Source: JBCCFC01 sp965213595
GTDB taxonomy: Bacteria; Chloroflexota; Anaerolineae; Caldilineales; Caldilineaceae
Assembly (NCBI GenBank): GCA_965213595.1
Contig: CBDBZO010000001.1
Span: forward strand, 186,001 to 250,000
Direction of reading: 5' to 3'
DNA length: 64,000 bases
This document shows positions 51,257 to 60,250 of the stretch, piece after piece. A program made the translations under genes and the position numbers. The number at the start of each line of letters is the position of its first letter. Position 1 is the stretch's first letter. The notes under the pieces were generated by a model, which worked only from the letters and a program-made list of their open reading frames with translations, made no database searches and had not been told where the DNA came from.

Positions 51257-52060
51257 CTAATTACCAATCTCCAATCTCTGACTGCCTTGGCTCGCCGCCT
51301 TCCGCATTACCTCCACAAATCCCTGCGGCGACCAGGCGGCGCGGCCCACAAAGAGGCCGTCAACGTGCGATAGCGCCGCGTAATTCGCGCAGTTGCTTTG
51401 GTTGACGCTGCCGCCGTAGAGCAGCGGAACGTGCTGGCCGACTGCGCCAAATTTCTGCATCAGCACTTCGCGAATCCAGCCCTGCATCGCCTCGACAATC
51501 GACGGCGCGGCGGGCGTGCCGTCTTCGCCGATGGACCAAACGGGCTCGTAGGCCACGAGCAACTGGTCGCGCTGGTTGGCAATTGGCGAAGCGTCAACGT
51601 CAAACAGCGCCGTCTTGAGCTGGATGGCAACCGTTTCGCGCGAGATGCCCACCTCGCGCTCGCTGGCCTGCTCGCCGATGCAGAGCAGCACGCGCAGCCC
51701 GGCATTCAGCGCCGCCGCGACTTTCTTGCGCAGCGCCCCATCCGTTTCGCCAAAGAGCGTACGCCGCTCGGCATGGCCCAGCATCACCAGGTCGACGCCG
51801 CTGGCGGCGAGCATGGTCGCGGAGATTTCGCCGGTGTAGGCCCCGGCTTCGGCCCAGTGCATCGTCTGTGCGCCGAGCCAGATTGACGTGTTGGCAAGCA
51901 GCGCCGCCGCCGCGGTCAGCGAGGTGAAGGGTGGAATGAGAAAGCGCTGGATCGTCGGGTCGTCTGGCGCAAGCCGCTGGAGTTCGCTGATAAACGCCGC
52001 GGTTTGCGCGGGCGTTTGGTGCATCTTGAAGTTGGAGCCGAAGTAGAAGCGAGTGGTCAA
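51257..52060 (-). CDS. Triosephosphate-isomerase-family protein (possible tetrose-phosphate isomerase)
   Basis: The 267-residue product has the TIM catalytic set: Asn10, Lys12 (GSNFKMHQ), His96 (LGHAERR) and Glu172 (AYEPVWSIG). It departs from standard TpiA: FKMHQ instead of WKMN, GHAERR instead of GHSERR, IPPFTSL, and MHWAEAGAYTGEIS. These are features I recall from the TIM paralog (EryH type) that handles L-erythrulose-1-phosphate. It lies between a DhaK/DhaL pair and a PfkB kinase. The start is a TTG; no better start is seen. Ordinary TpiA function cannot be ruled out. Confidence 0.85.
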   Translation of the reverse strand: MTTRFYFGSNFKMHQTPAQTAAFISELQRLAPDDPTIQRFLIPPFTSLTAAAALLANTSIWLGAQTMHWAEAGAYTGEISATMLAASGVDLVMLGHAERRTLFGETDGALRKKVAAALNAGLRVLLCIGEQASEREVGISRETVAIQLKTALFDVDASPIANQRDQLLVAYEPVWSIGEDGTPAAPSIVEAMQGWIREVLMQKFGAVGQHVPLLYGGSVNQSNCANYAALSHVDGLFVGRAAWSPQGFVEVMRKAASQGSQRLEIGN

Positions 52061-52072
52061 GAGCGCTAATCA

Positions 52073-52186
52073 TGTAGGTCACCTTTGCTTTGCAAGGTGA
52101 CGGGGTTTGTTTCCCCAATCACGTTCTGAATTCACCCTGTAAAGGGGTACGTCCAGAAAGTCACATAGCGGAGCATATGTGATCTA
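52073..52186. repeat. 114-bp GTAGGTCAC...GTGATCTAC element, copy B
   Basis: It has the same length and outer ends as copy A at 49765-49878, with one mismatch at the right end. CACCTTTGCTTTGCAAGGTG and GTCACATAGCGGAGCATATG are the matching internal parts; the middles differ. The two copies flank dhaK copy 2 and the TIM gene. Confidence 0.85.
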
Positions 52187-52198
52187 CTACTACTACGG

Positions 52199-53167
52199 TC
52201 AATCCCCCAGCGGCAACCGCTCGGCCCGCTGCATAAACGCCAGCGTCTCGGCCAAATCCGCAATTCCCGCGTCCGAGCCCAGCCCCGTCGCCACCAGCGC
52301 CGAGGCCGCCGTACCCAACCGACCCGCCTCCTCCAGCGACCAGCCTTTACTCAGCCCGACCAAGAAGCCCGCGCAGTAGGCATCGCCGCAGCCCGTGGTG
52401 TCGACAACGGGCACTTTGAAGGCGGGCAGCCGAATCTCGCCGATTTCCTTGGCGGCAATGCTGCTGCCCTGCGCACCCATTTTGAGCACGGTGTGCTTGG
52501 CCCCGCGCGCCAGAAAATAATCAATGACCTCTTGGCGGCTGCTAAAATCGACGCCGCGCAGACGCAACATCATCTCGGCTTCGTCCAGGCTGGGCATAAA
52601 AAAGTCGATGTAGGGCAGGCAGGGCTCGATCAGGTCAAGCAGATCGGGGCGCTCGACGGCGACCAAATCAAAGGTGGTGACGACGCCGTGTTCGCTGGCA
52701 AATTTGAGCAGCTCGGCGGTGGGTGGACCGTCAAACTTGGGCATGAGCGAGGTGCCGCCCACGTGCAGAAATTGCGCCGACTCAACGGCCTCCCAGTTGA
52801 CATCGTCAAGCGTGAGTTCGCCGTTGGCGCCGGGCACGTGCAGGGCGGGGCGCTCGCCGGTGGGCCGAATCGGCAGCATGGTGGCGGAGCTTTGCACGCC
52901 CGGCTTGCGCACCAGATTGCTCGTATCGATGCCGTAGCCGTCCATCGTGTTGACGATGAAGTTGCCCAGCTCATCCTCGCCAATCGCGCCCATTGCCTGC
53001 ACGTCCGCCCCCAGCTTAGCCAGGTCGACGCTGGTGCCCGCGGCGGTTCCGGCCACGGTGATGCGAATTTCTTCAAGCAGTTCGACGTTCTGACCCGCCG
53101 GAATGTGGGTGACCGGGCGGCCCAGGATGTCGACGATGTGGATGCCAAAGCTAACAATCGTTGCCAT
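52199..53167 (-). CDS. PfkB-family carbohydrate kinase
   Basis: The 322-residue product has a PfkB fold: GTAAGTSVDLAKLGADVQAM near the N-terminus and the anion-hole/catalytic motif VVDTTGCGDAYCAGF with Asp262 as base. The usual second residue Ala of GAGD is Cys260 here. The family phosphorylates sugars or nucleosides; the substrate is unknown. It is co-oriented with the TIM paralog 140 bp away, with the 114-bp repeat in the gap. Confidence 0.9.
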   Translation of the reverse strand: MATIVSFGIHIVDILGRPVTHIPAGQNVELLEEIRITVAGTAAGTSVDLAKLGADVQAMGAIGEDELGNFIVNTMDGYGIDTSNLVRKPGVQSSATMLPIRPTGERPALHVPGANGELTLDDVNWEAVESAQFLHVGGTSLMPKFDGPPTAELLKFASEHGVVTTFDLVAVERPDLLDLIEPCLPYIDFFMPSLDEAEMMLRLRGVDFSSRQEVIDYFLARGAKHTVLKMGAQGSSIAAKEIGEIRLPAFKVPVVDTTGCGDAYCAGFLVGLSKGWSLEEAGRLGTAASALVATGLGSDAGIADLAETLAFMQRAERLPLGD

Positions 53168-53305
53168 GCAAAAATCGGCCTTCGTGGGGGTTGTGCAATC
53201 AGAATGCGGCTATGAAATTGTCTAAAAGTTGGGAAGACCGGTTTAAGTCGGTGCTCACTAAAATAGCATAGATTGACGGAAAGCCAAAATCGGATTTTTT
53301 GCGCT

Positions 53306-53440
53306 TAGGTGCCGTTGACATTTAAGCTGGCCCTCACCCCCGGCCCCTCTCCCACCGTGGGAGAAGGGGCCAGATTTTCTCTTCCATCTTGGGAGAGGGG
53401 CCAGGGGTGAGGGCGACAAACGCCAAAATTCAGTCTAGCG
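53306..53440. repeat. TTAGGT(T/G)CCGTTGACATTT-ended G/C palindromic repeat
   Basis: It starts with TTAGGTGCCGTTGACATTT, followed by GGCCCTCACCCCCGGCCCCT and its inverted GGGAGAGGGGCCAGGGGTGA. The right terminal repeat is degenerate. Related units are at 58665 and 60902. It fills the gap between the PfkB and GrpB-DUF402 genes. Confidence 0.7.
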
Positions 53441-53447
53441 CACCGCA

Positions 53448-54473
53448 CTATACCTGGTCAATGCCCCGCGGCTGCCACCTGCGCGCCAATTCGACTGCCT
53501 CGCGCGTAACTTCGTAGCAGCGGGCCTGGAACTCTGCCGAGTAGCCAAAGGTCCCGGCGGCTTCCGCAAACTCGTCCTCGTCGAGAATGCGCGGCTCCTC
53601 GCCGGGCACGCACGCCACATCCAGCTCGAAATCAGTGTAGTGCAGCTCGTTGTTTTTGATGAGCACAGGACTACCGATGTTGATGTAGAGGTCGATCAGC
53701 GAGCCGCCTGCCTCGTAGAATTCAATCAGATTATAAGGCTTGTCCAACCAGAAAAACTGGCGCGCATAGATACGGCTATGCCAATCGCCGCTGGGTTGAT
53801 GAACAATTCTCGGTGGCGCAGCCAAGGCGACAATTTCACTGCCGACCACCGCTTCAATCGTCGCCTGCCACCAGCGGTAGTTTGTTGCATCCGACTTGTA
53901 CGCGCGACAGGTCACCACGTCGCCAACGCGTGGCAGCATTTCTGGCAGGGTGCGGCAGAGGACTTTGTTGATAAAGGCCGCTTTGCCCCAACCGTAGGCA
54001 CGTCGATCGGATGGAAAGCGCGCCTTGAGCGATAGCTTGAGGTCGGCGTATTCCTGCGCCACGTCCGAATGCGTGCGCAGGTAATTCCGAAAGGCGACGT
54101 GGCCGCGGTAGTCATCACCGTGAGTTTCGTTCATGTGGAGATTGTGGGTAAAAGTATCCGTTGCCGGATTGCGCTTGCGAAAATAGTGGCGACGCGGAAT
54201 GCCGTTTTCGCCCAGATACTCGTAGCCGAGCGCCTCCAGCGGGGCGATGCAGCACGCGGCCTCCTCAAAATTTTCGACGGCGACGGCAATGTCCAAGATT
54301 GGCTTGGCGGGGATATTGGGGATCGAGGTGCTGCCCACGTGCTGCACGTCCAGAATCCAATCGCCAAGCGCACCGCAGATGCGGGCTGCCTCTTCGTCAA
54401 AGAGCCGAGCCCAGGTTGGATTATATGGGCACAGATCGACTCGGTGGGCGGGCAAACCTAGAGGCTGAGTCAC
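53448..54473 (-). CDS. GrpB (UPF0157) - DUF402 fusion protein
   Basis: Residues ~10-175 are a GrpB/UPF0157 domain of the nucleotidyltransferase fold, with VQHVGSTSIPNIPAKPILDI and YGWGKAAFINKVL. Residues ~185-330 resemble DUF402 (FomD-like), with HSRIYARQFFWLDKPYNLIE and ELDVACVPGEEPRILDEDEF. DUF402 members include nucleoside di- and triphosphatases; GrpB function is unclear. Joining the two in one 341-residue chain suggests linked nucleotide chemistry, but no reaction can be assigned. It is a single gene flanked by repeats, divergent from the PKD gene. Confidence 0.85.
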   Translation of the reverse strand: MTQPLGLPAHRVDLCPYNPTWARLFDEEAARICGALGDWILDVQHVGSTSIPNIPAKPILDIAVAVENFEEAACCIAPLEALGYEYLGENGIPRRHYFRKRNPATDTFTHNLHMNETHGDDYRGHVAFRNYLRTHSDVAQEYADLKLSLKARFPSDRRAYGWGKAAFINKVLCRTLPEMLPRVGDVVTCRAYKSDATNYRWWQATIEAVVGSEIVALAAPPRIVHQPSGDWHSRIYARQFFWLDKPYNLIEFYEAGGSLIDLYINIGSPVLIKNNELHYTDFELDVACVPGEEPRILDEDEFAEAAGTFGYSAEFQARCYEVTREAVELARRWQPRGIDQV

Positions 54474-54601
54474 GGGGAGGCTCCTTGGACTGAATGGGCG
54501 GCTTGAGATGCTGTTCGGAAATTATGCGGCAACTTCTAAGCACCCAAAATCGATACCATACGGATTTGCGGTCGCGAGTTCGCCGCTGTTGTCCACAAGA
54601 A

Positions 54602-54630
54602 TTGTCATTCAGCGTAGCAAAACATATACT
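54602..54630 (+). promoter_or_regulatory. Sigma-70 promoter of the PKD-repeat gene
   Basis: TTGTCA (54602-54607) and TATACT (54625-54630), spaced 17 bp, each match five of six consensus bases. Transcription would start near 54637, leaving a leader of about 90 bases before the gene at 54730. Confidence 0.65.
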
Positions 54631-54729
54631 GCTCTACAACATTCGTCTCGCCGATGATATACTTCTTTTTTCCCCCGCGCCTTCCGCCAATCTTAGCCCT
54701 TTCATTCGCAGCCCTACAAGGAGCTCCTC

Positions 54730-56535
54730 ATGTTGATTCACAGCCGCCGCACCGTAGCCGTCCTCACTGCCGTTGTTTGGGTATCCCTGCTGGCGCTGGC
54801 CAGCGTTCACGCGGTGCCCAGCCGAGCCCAAGGCGACGAGGCCATCAGTGGCCTGCTCATCGAAAATACAAGCCCCGTTCAGGCGGGCAGCGCGGTTACG
54901 TTCACCGTAAGCGTTGCAACGGGTACGAATATCGAATATACCTGGAACTTTGGCGACGGCAGTGACGAAGTCCGCACCACCGAGACCACAATCGAGCACG
55001 TCTACCGCACCGCCGGCGAATACACGGCCACGGTTGTCGCCCGCAACAGCGCCAGCCAGGTCGCCTCGACGACTTCGGTGGAGGTGACGCCGCCCATCAT
55101 CGAGGGGTTGCGCGTACAGAGCAGCAGCCCCACCGTGATCGGCGAGGTGACGCGCTTCTCGGCCAGCGTGACCGCGGGTGCGGGCGTCGCCTTCCGCTGG
55201 GATTTTGGCGACGGCACGCAGGGCGAGGGGGCCAACGTCGAGCACACCTACCTCCGCGCCGGCGACTACACGGTGCGCGTCACCGCCAGCAACGGTGCGG
55301 CCCGCGCCACGACGACGACGCAGGTGTCGGTGATCAATCGCGCCGTGCCCGCCATCGATATTCGGGTCAGCGGCAATCCCATCGTCGGCAACACCGTCAC
55401 CTTTAGCGTCGACACGGGCGGTACGGCCGATTCGTACAGCTGGGATTTTGGCGACGGCAGCACAGAAGCTGGCCCCAACGCCACCGTGACCCACGTCTAC
55501 AGCGCGCCCGGCATCTACACCGTGGTCGCCAGCGCGACCAACGACATCAACAACGTGATCGATACGGTGCTGGTGACGATTGAAGCCGAGGGGGAAGTGG
55601 CGCCGGCTGGGCTGCAAATCGTCAACGGCAGCCCCGGCACGGCGGGGGAAGCCGTCGGCTTTGCGGCTCTGCTGGGGCAAGGCACAAATGTGCAGTACGC
55701 CTGGTCGTTTGGCGACGGCAGCAGCGGCAGCGGCCCCGTGGTGCTGCACACCTATGCGCTACCGGGCAAATATGCCGTCACGCTCACCGCACGCAACGCG
55801 TTGGGCAGCGTGGAAGCGGGCGCCGTCGCCGAGATCGGGGCGGGGGAAGCGGCGGGCCTGGTGTCGGAGGTTGTCGTCAATGGCGTGGCGCTTCCCGTCA
55901 CGGATGTCAACGCAGATGTCAACATGGTGCGCGGCCTCAGCCCCTTCCAATTCTCCGTGGACGATCTCGGCAGCTACACCTACATCTGGGCCTTTGGCGA
56001 CGGCGTCACGGACGACGGTGCTGATGTTGCACACAGCTACGCCAGCGCCGGCACCTACGTCGTGACGCTGACGGTTCAAGATTCAAACGGCGAAACCACC
56101 GAGACCATCGACCTGATCGTAACCGTTCTGGAACAGGCCTTTCTTCCCATCATCATCGCCGACGGCTCTGGTAACGGCTCCGGCGGGCCATCCCCCACGC
56201 CCCCCGTTGTCCCCACCGTTGCCCCCACCCTGCCGACCCTGATTCCCACCGTTCTCCCATCGCCGACCCTGATGGCCACGGTTGCGCCCACGGTCACGGT
56301 TGCGCCCACAGTTGCGCCCACGGCGACCGTGTCGCTGCCGGCCACCGTGGCGCCCACGCCCGTGCCGAGCGCCACGCCAATGCTCCCCTTCCCCACCAGC
56401 ACGGTCACACCGCTGCCGCCCACGCCGCTGCCCACCAACACGCCGGGCAACACGTTGCCCGCCACGCCAACCAACACGCCCGTCATCGTTCCCGGACCCA
56501 CCGACACCCCGACGCCAAACGGCACGCTGCCGTAG
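54730..56535 (+). CDS. Secreted protein with five PKD repeats and Pro/Thr-rich tail
   Basis: A signal peptide (VAVLTAVVWVSLLALASVHA) precedes five PKD domains, recognised by WNFGDGS, WDFGDGT, WDFGDGS, WSFGDGS and WAFGDGV, each followed by an H-x-Y and a Y-x-V-x-x-x-A strand. From about residue 480 the chain is Pro/Thr/Val-rich (VPTVAPTLPTLIPTVLPSPT and similar), like a cell-wall spacer, with no anchor motif. PKD domains mediate protein or carbohydrate contact outside the cell. CAAGGAGCTCCTC precedes the ATG. The catalytic partner, if any, is not encoded next to it. Confidence 0.9.
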   Translation: MLIHSRRTVAVLTAVVWVSLLALASVHAVPSRAQGDEAISGLLIENTSPVQAGSAVTFTVSVATGTNIEYTWNFGDGSDEVRTTETTIEHVYRTAGEYTATVVARNSASQVASTTSVEVTPPIIEGLRVQSSSPTVIGEVTRFSASVTAGAGVAFRWDFGDGTQGEGANVEHTYLRAGDYTVRVTASNGAARATTTTQVSVINRAVPAIDIRVSGNPIVGNTVTFSVDTGGTADSYSWDFGDGSTEAGPNATVTHVYSAPGIYTVVASATNDINNVIDTVLVTIEAEGEVAPAGLQIVNGSPGTAGEAVGFAALLGQGTNVQYAWSFGDGSSGSGPVVLHTYALPGKYAVTLTARNALGSVEAGAVAEIGAGEAAGLVSEVVVNGVALPVTDVNADVNMVRGLSPFQFSVDDLGSYTYIWAFGDGVTDDGADVAHSYASAGTYVVTLTVQDSNGETTETIDLIVTVLEQAFLPIIIADGSGNGSGGPSPTPPVVPTVAPTLPTLIPTVLPSPTLMATVAPTVTVAPTVAPTATVSLPATVAPTPVPSATPMLPFPTSTVTPLPPTPLPTNTPGNTLPATPTNTPVIVPGPTDTPTPNGTLP

Positions 56536-56557
56536 GCCAGCAGCATCGATGTCGCGG

Positions 56558-56998
56558 TTAATCCACCTGCGCCATGGTCGACAGCGCCTCGACGGCGGCG
56601 GGCAGCTTCTCGGCTTTGACGAGCAGGTAGTCGGTATCGTAGGTGGAGAGGGCAAAGAGGGGAATGCCCGCCGCGGCGAGCGCGGTCGCCAGCCGAGCCA
56701 GCACGCCGACCAGCGCAAAATCGAGCGGGCCCGCCACGCGCAGGCAGCGCCAGTCGCGCTCGGCGCGGAAGGATGCGCTGGCTGGTTCTGCAGCTAGGGG
56801 CAAAAGCGATTGGGGGCAGACGATGGAAAGTTCGTCCGGCGTGCGCGTGATCGAGAGCAGCGCGTCGCCGGGCACGCCGAGCTGTGCCCAGGCGGGCAAG
56901 CTTGAGGCGCTGCTCAAGCGGCAGATGGCGTAGCGATGGGGCAGCACGCTTAGGCACAGCCGCGGCGAGGGGTCGCCCTCGCTAGCCGGAATCGCCAT
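56558..56998 (-). CDS. ACT-domain protein
   Basis: The 146-residue product has two ACT-like halves: an N-terminal one with LSVLPHRYAICRLSSAS and ITRTPDELSIVCPQ, and a C-terminal one with LRVAGPLDFALVGVLARLAT and AGIPLFALSTYDTDYLLVKA. This is the ACT_7-type arrangement of stand-alone amino-acid-sensing proteins. It converges on the PKD gene 22 bases away and overlaps the next upstream gene by 17 bases. Confidence 0.85.
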   Translation of the reverse strand: MAIPASEGDPSPRLCLSVLPHRYAICRLSSASSLPAWAQLGVPGDALLSITRTPDELSIVCPQSLLPLAAEPASASFRAERDWRCLRVAGPLDFALVGVLARLATALAAAGIPLFALSTYDTDYLLVKAEKLPAAVEALSTMAQVD

Positions 56999-57191
56999 CG
57001 GTAAAGAAGCGGTCTAGCCGGTGATCGTTGCGCATGCGCAGGGCCACGCCCGAAAAGAACCAGGCAAAAGCGGCGAAAACCATGCCCGATCCGCCGCCGG
57101 AGAGCAGGGCGCCCGACCCGCCGCTGAGGACGCCGCCCACGGAGCCGAGCGCGGCGCCGACGAAGAGAAAGAGGAAAAGTAGCTGAAGCAT
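56982..57191 (-). CDS. Small Gly/Ser-rich membrane protein
   Basis: ATG 57191 (Met13 of a longer frame) opens a 69-residue product: MLQLLFLFLFVGAALGSVGG, a Gly/Ser-rich link and a second hydrophobic stretch (MVFAAFAWFFSGVAL), then a charged end. It overlaps the ACT gene by 17 bases, so the two are probably co-expressed. No family was recognised. Confidence 0.6.
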   Translation of the reverse strand: MLQLLFLFLFVGAALGSVGGVLSGGSGALLSGGGSGMVFAAFAWFFSGVALRMRNDHRLDRFFTDGDSG

Positions 57192-57348
57192 AACACACCA
57201 AAATTTGTTTTCATCACTGCGGGGCACGATGTGGAGGCAATGAGGGCAACAAGGACAGGTACAGTGAATTTGGTCTGCATGATAGCAAAGCGGCGCGCAA
57301 AACTGTAGGATTTCTTTCGGACCGTTTCCCTACAATTGTGCGCAGGAA

Positions 57349-58620
57349 TCAATACGCTAGGCGACGCAGCGTCTCGGCCAGCACCGCCACGCCGCGCGCC
57401 GCATCCGCCGCCGCCGTAAATTCGGCGGGCGAATGGCTGCGCCCGCCCGCCGAGGGCACAAAGATCATCCCCGCGCGGGCGCGCTGCGCCAAAATCTGGG
57501 CGTCGTGCCCCGCGCCGCTGGCCATCCGCCGCTGCGACACGCCCAAAGCCGTGGCCGCTGCGGCCACGGCTTCGATCACGTCACCGTGCATGGGCACGGG
57601 GGGATTATCCTGCAGCGGCTCGATCCGCAAATCCAGCGCGCGCGCGGCGGCAATGTCGCGCAGCCGCGCTTCCACTTTCTCGGCCAGATCGCGCTGCGCC
57701 CGGGGCTCGACGTGGCGCATGTCGACGGTGAAGACGACGCGCTCCGGCACAACGTTGATCTGCTCCGGCCACACGCGCAGCCGACCCACCGTCGCCACGG
57801 CGGGCTCGCCCATTTGGCGCGCCGTCTCCTCCACCGCGCCAATCATCAGCGCCGCGCCCGCCAGCGCATCGCAGCGCAGGCGCATGGGCGTCGTCCCCGC
57901 GTGGTCGGCGCGGCCGCCAACGGTCACCTCGCGGTGCGTCAATCCCGTAATGGCGGTGACGTTGCCAATGTCGAGGCCGCTCTGCTCCAGCACTGCGCCC
58001 TGCTCCGGGTGCAGCTCCACAAACCAGCCGATATCGTCGCGCGCGGCCCCGTGGATTTGGTGTGGGTCGTACCCCTCTTGGCGCATGGCCTCGGCCAGCG
58101 AAACGTCGTCGTAATCGAGGTGGCTGGCCGCTTCGCCCGCTTTGATCTGGCCGACGAGGGCGCGCGCGCCCCAAAAGTGGGTGCGAAAGCGGCTGCCCTC
58201 CTCCTCGCAGGTAACAAGCACTTCGAGCGGGCGGCGGGGCGGGCCGTGGGTGCGCCGCAAATAGTCCACCGCCAGAATGCCTCCCACGACGCCCAGCGCG
58301 CCGTCAAACTTGCCGCCGCCGCGCACCGTGTCGATGTGCGAACCGGTCGCGACGACGGCCTGGGGGCCCGTCTCTTGCGCATCGAGGCGGCCAAAGAGGT
58401 TGCCGACGGCGTCCCGGCGCACGGTCAGGTCGCGCGCCTGCATCCAGGCGGAGGCTTGCTCCATCGCCGTGCGCCAGGCCGTGCCGTAAAGCGGGCGAAA
58501 AACGCCGCTGCCGGTGCTGCTCTTTGCCTGCAAGGTGGGGGGCAGCCCGCCAATTTGGTAGAACTCGTTGAGCATATCGTCGAGCGGCTGCTGGAATTGA
58601 TTGGGGTCAGCGGTGGGCAT
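57349..58620 (-). CDS. M20-type amidohydrolase (allantoate/N-carbamoyl-amino-acid hydrolase family)
   Basis: The 423-residue product has the metal site of the family: GSHIDTVRGGGKFDGALGV, TCEEEGSRF, ELHPEQGAVLE (usually HIEQGP), and the dimer-domain motif GGRADHAGTTPM, with SGAGHDAQILA near the end. These enzymes hydrolyse allantoate, N-carbamoyl amino acids or ureidoglycolate-type compounds in the cytoplasm. The Pro in place of Ile in HPEQG is unusual but does not touch the metal ligand. The ATG at 58620 is preferred; the frame extends upstream into a palindromic repeat. Substrate is open. Confidence 0.88.
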   Translation of the reverse strand: MPTADPNQFQQPLDDMLNEFYQIGGLPPTLQAKSSTGSGVFRPLYGTAWRTAMEQASAWMQARDLTVRRDAVGNLFGRLDAQETGPQAVVATGSHIDTVRGGGKFDGALGVVGGILAVDYLRRTHGPPRRPLEVLVTCEEEGSRFRTHFWGARALVGQIKAGEAASHLDYDDVSLAEAMRQEGYDPHQIHGAARDDIGWFVELHPEQGAVLEQSGLDIGNVTAITGLTHREVTVGGRADHAGTTPMRLRCDALAGAALMIGAVEETARQMGEPAVATVGRLRVWPEQINVVPERVVFTVDMRHVEPRAQRDLAEKVEARLRDIAAARALDLRIEPLQDNPPVPMHGDVIEAVAAAATALGVSQRRMASGAGHDAQILAQRARAGMIFVPSAGGRSHSPAEFTAAADAARGVAVLAETLRRLAY

Positions 58621-58664
58621 AGGTAGGGGACACGACGGGGGAGGCGGTAATGGTTGGTCGAGCG

Positions 58665-58773
58665 CCCCCATCCCCGGCCCTTCCCCACGTGTGGGGGAAG
58701 GGCGCGTAAAAACGCCCCTCTCCCACCCTGGGAGAGGGTCCGGGGGTGAGGGCCAATTTCCGGTCAACGGAAC
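58665..58773. repeat. G/C palindromic repeat with CGTTGACC-type end
   Basis: CCCATCCCCGGCCCTTCCCC and its mirrored GGGGGAAGGG, then CCCCTCTCCCACCCTGGGAG, lie between the M20 gene and the GH4 gene. TCAACGGAACCTAG near 58763 is the right terminal repeat shared with the unit at 60902. Confidence 0.65.
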
Positions 58774-60126
58774 CTAGTGATACGCTGGCAGCATCTCGCC
58801 GTGCGCCTCGATCAGCTCGTCCACCAGCGACCAAATTTCTTCCAGGCTCAGCTCCGCCGCGGTGTGGGGATCGAGCATGGCGGCGTGGTAGATGTGTTCG
58901 CGCTTCTGCGTCAGCGCGGCCTGCACGGTCAGCTCCTGGACGTTGATGTTGGTCTGCATCAGCGCGGCCAGATGCGGCGGCAATTCGCCGATCTTTGTCG
59001 GCTGCACGCCATTTTTGTCGACAACGCAGGGCACTTCCACACAGCAGCTCTCCGGCAGATTGTCGATTAGCCCATCGTTGGGCACGTTGCCGTAAATCAC
59101 CCTCGGCTCGCCCGTCTCCATGCTGTGGATGATGCCGGAGCCGTACTCGTGGCTGCGCTTGACCTCGACCTCGCTCTGCGGGTCCTCCATCTTGGCCTGC
59201 GTCGTCTCCCACTTCTGGATGTTGCGCTCGCAGCGGCGGATGTACTCGTCCAGCGGAATGTGAAATTCCTCAATCAGGTCGTCGCGGTCGCGCTTGATAA
59301 ACCAGGGCACGTACTCGCTAAAGTGCTCGCTCGATTCGGTAACGAAGTAGCCCAGTCGCTTAAACATTTCGTAGCGCACGGCCTCGCTCAGCACCATCGC
59401 CGCGCCGTCCGAGCGGTCGCCCATCACGTGCGTTGGCGCTTCCGGCCGGTTGGCAACTTCGCGAATGCGCGGGTACAAATCCTCTGCGCCCCGGCCGTTT
59501 TGCCGCTCGAATTTTAGGTAGAAGGCCATGTGGTTGATGCCCGCACAGAGAAAGTTGACCTCCTCCATCGGCACGTCGATGTGGCGCGCCAGCATGGCCG
59601 CCGTGCCCTGCACGCTGTGGCAGAGGCCCACGGTTCTGATGCTCGTGGCGCGGTTGATGGCCATGCAGTTCATCGCCATGGGGTTGACGTACTGGAGCAG
59701 CGTCGCATCCGGGCAGAGCTCCTCCATGTCGCGGCACATCTCCAGCAGCACGGGAATCGTGCGCAGCGAGCGCATGATGCCGCCGATGCCGAGCGTGTCG
59801 GCAATCGTCTGGCGCAGGCCGTACTTTTTGGGAATGTCAAAGTCGATCACGGTGCTGGGCCTGTAGCCGCCGATCTGGAACATCGTGATCGCGTAATCCG
59901 CGCCGTCGAGCGCCGCCCGCCGCTCGGTTGTCGATTCGATGGTGGCGTTTGTGCCCAATTGCTCGTTAATTTTGCCCGCCACAATTTCGGAAGTGCGCAG
60001 ACGCTCCGCATCAATGTCGTGCAGCGCCAGCGTGGCGTCCGCCAGTTCGGGAAAGCTGAGGATGTCGCCCATCAAATTTTTGGCAAAGACGGTGCTGCCC
60101 GCGCCGATGAAGGCAATTTTGGTCAT
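58774..60126 (-). CDS. GH4-family glycosidase (alpha-galactosidase-like)
   Basis: The 450-residue product has the GH4 Rossmann start KIAFIGAGSTVFAKNLMGDI, LHDIDAERLRTSEIV, and the Mn-binding LCHSVQGT and FLCAGINHMAFYLKF, in which Cys and His hold the metal. GH4 enzymes open alpha- or beta-glycosides by NAD-dependent redox chemistry in the cytoplasm. The sequence looks closest to MelA-type alpha-galactosidases or alpha-galacturonidases. TPKG-like glucosidase features are absent. It stands alone between repeats with no linked transporter. Confidence 0.9.
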   Translation of the reverse strand: MTKIAFIGAGSTVFAKNLMGDILSFPELADATLALHDIDAERLRTSEIVAGKINEQLGTNATIESTTERRAALDGADYAITMFQIGGYRPSTVIDFDIPKKYGLRQTIADTLGIGGIMRSLRTIPVLLEMCRDMEELCPDATLLQYVNPMAMNCMAINRATSIRTVGLCHSVQGTAAMLARHIDVPMEEVNFLCAGINHMAFYLKFERQNGRGAEDLYPRIREVANRPEAPTHVMGDRSDGAAMVLSEAVRYEMFKRLGYFVTESSEHFSEYVPWFIKRDRDDLIEEFHIPLDEYIRRCERNIQKWETTQAKMEDPQSEVEVKRSHEYGSGIIHSMETGEPRVIYGNVPNDGLIDNLPESCCVEVPCVVDKNGVQPTKIGELPPHLAALMQTNINVQELTVQAALTQKREHIYHAAMLDPHTAAELSLEEIWSLVDELIEAHGEMLPAYH

Positions 60127-60250
60127 TGTGTCTACTCTTTCGGTTCTGTTATCGGCTTCACGCCATTTTTGTTGATAAACAAGATTAAAGTGAGATCAAG
60201 ATGGGAACAGGAATTTTGGCTAGGCCAAATAAACGGGAGAAACGGCGTTT

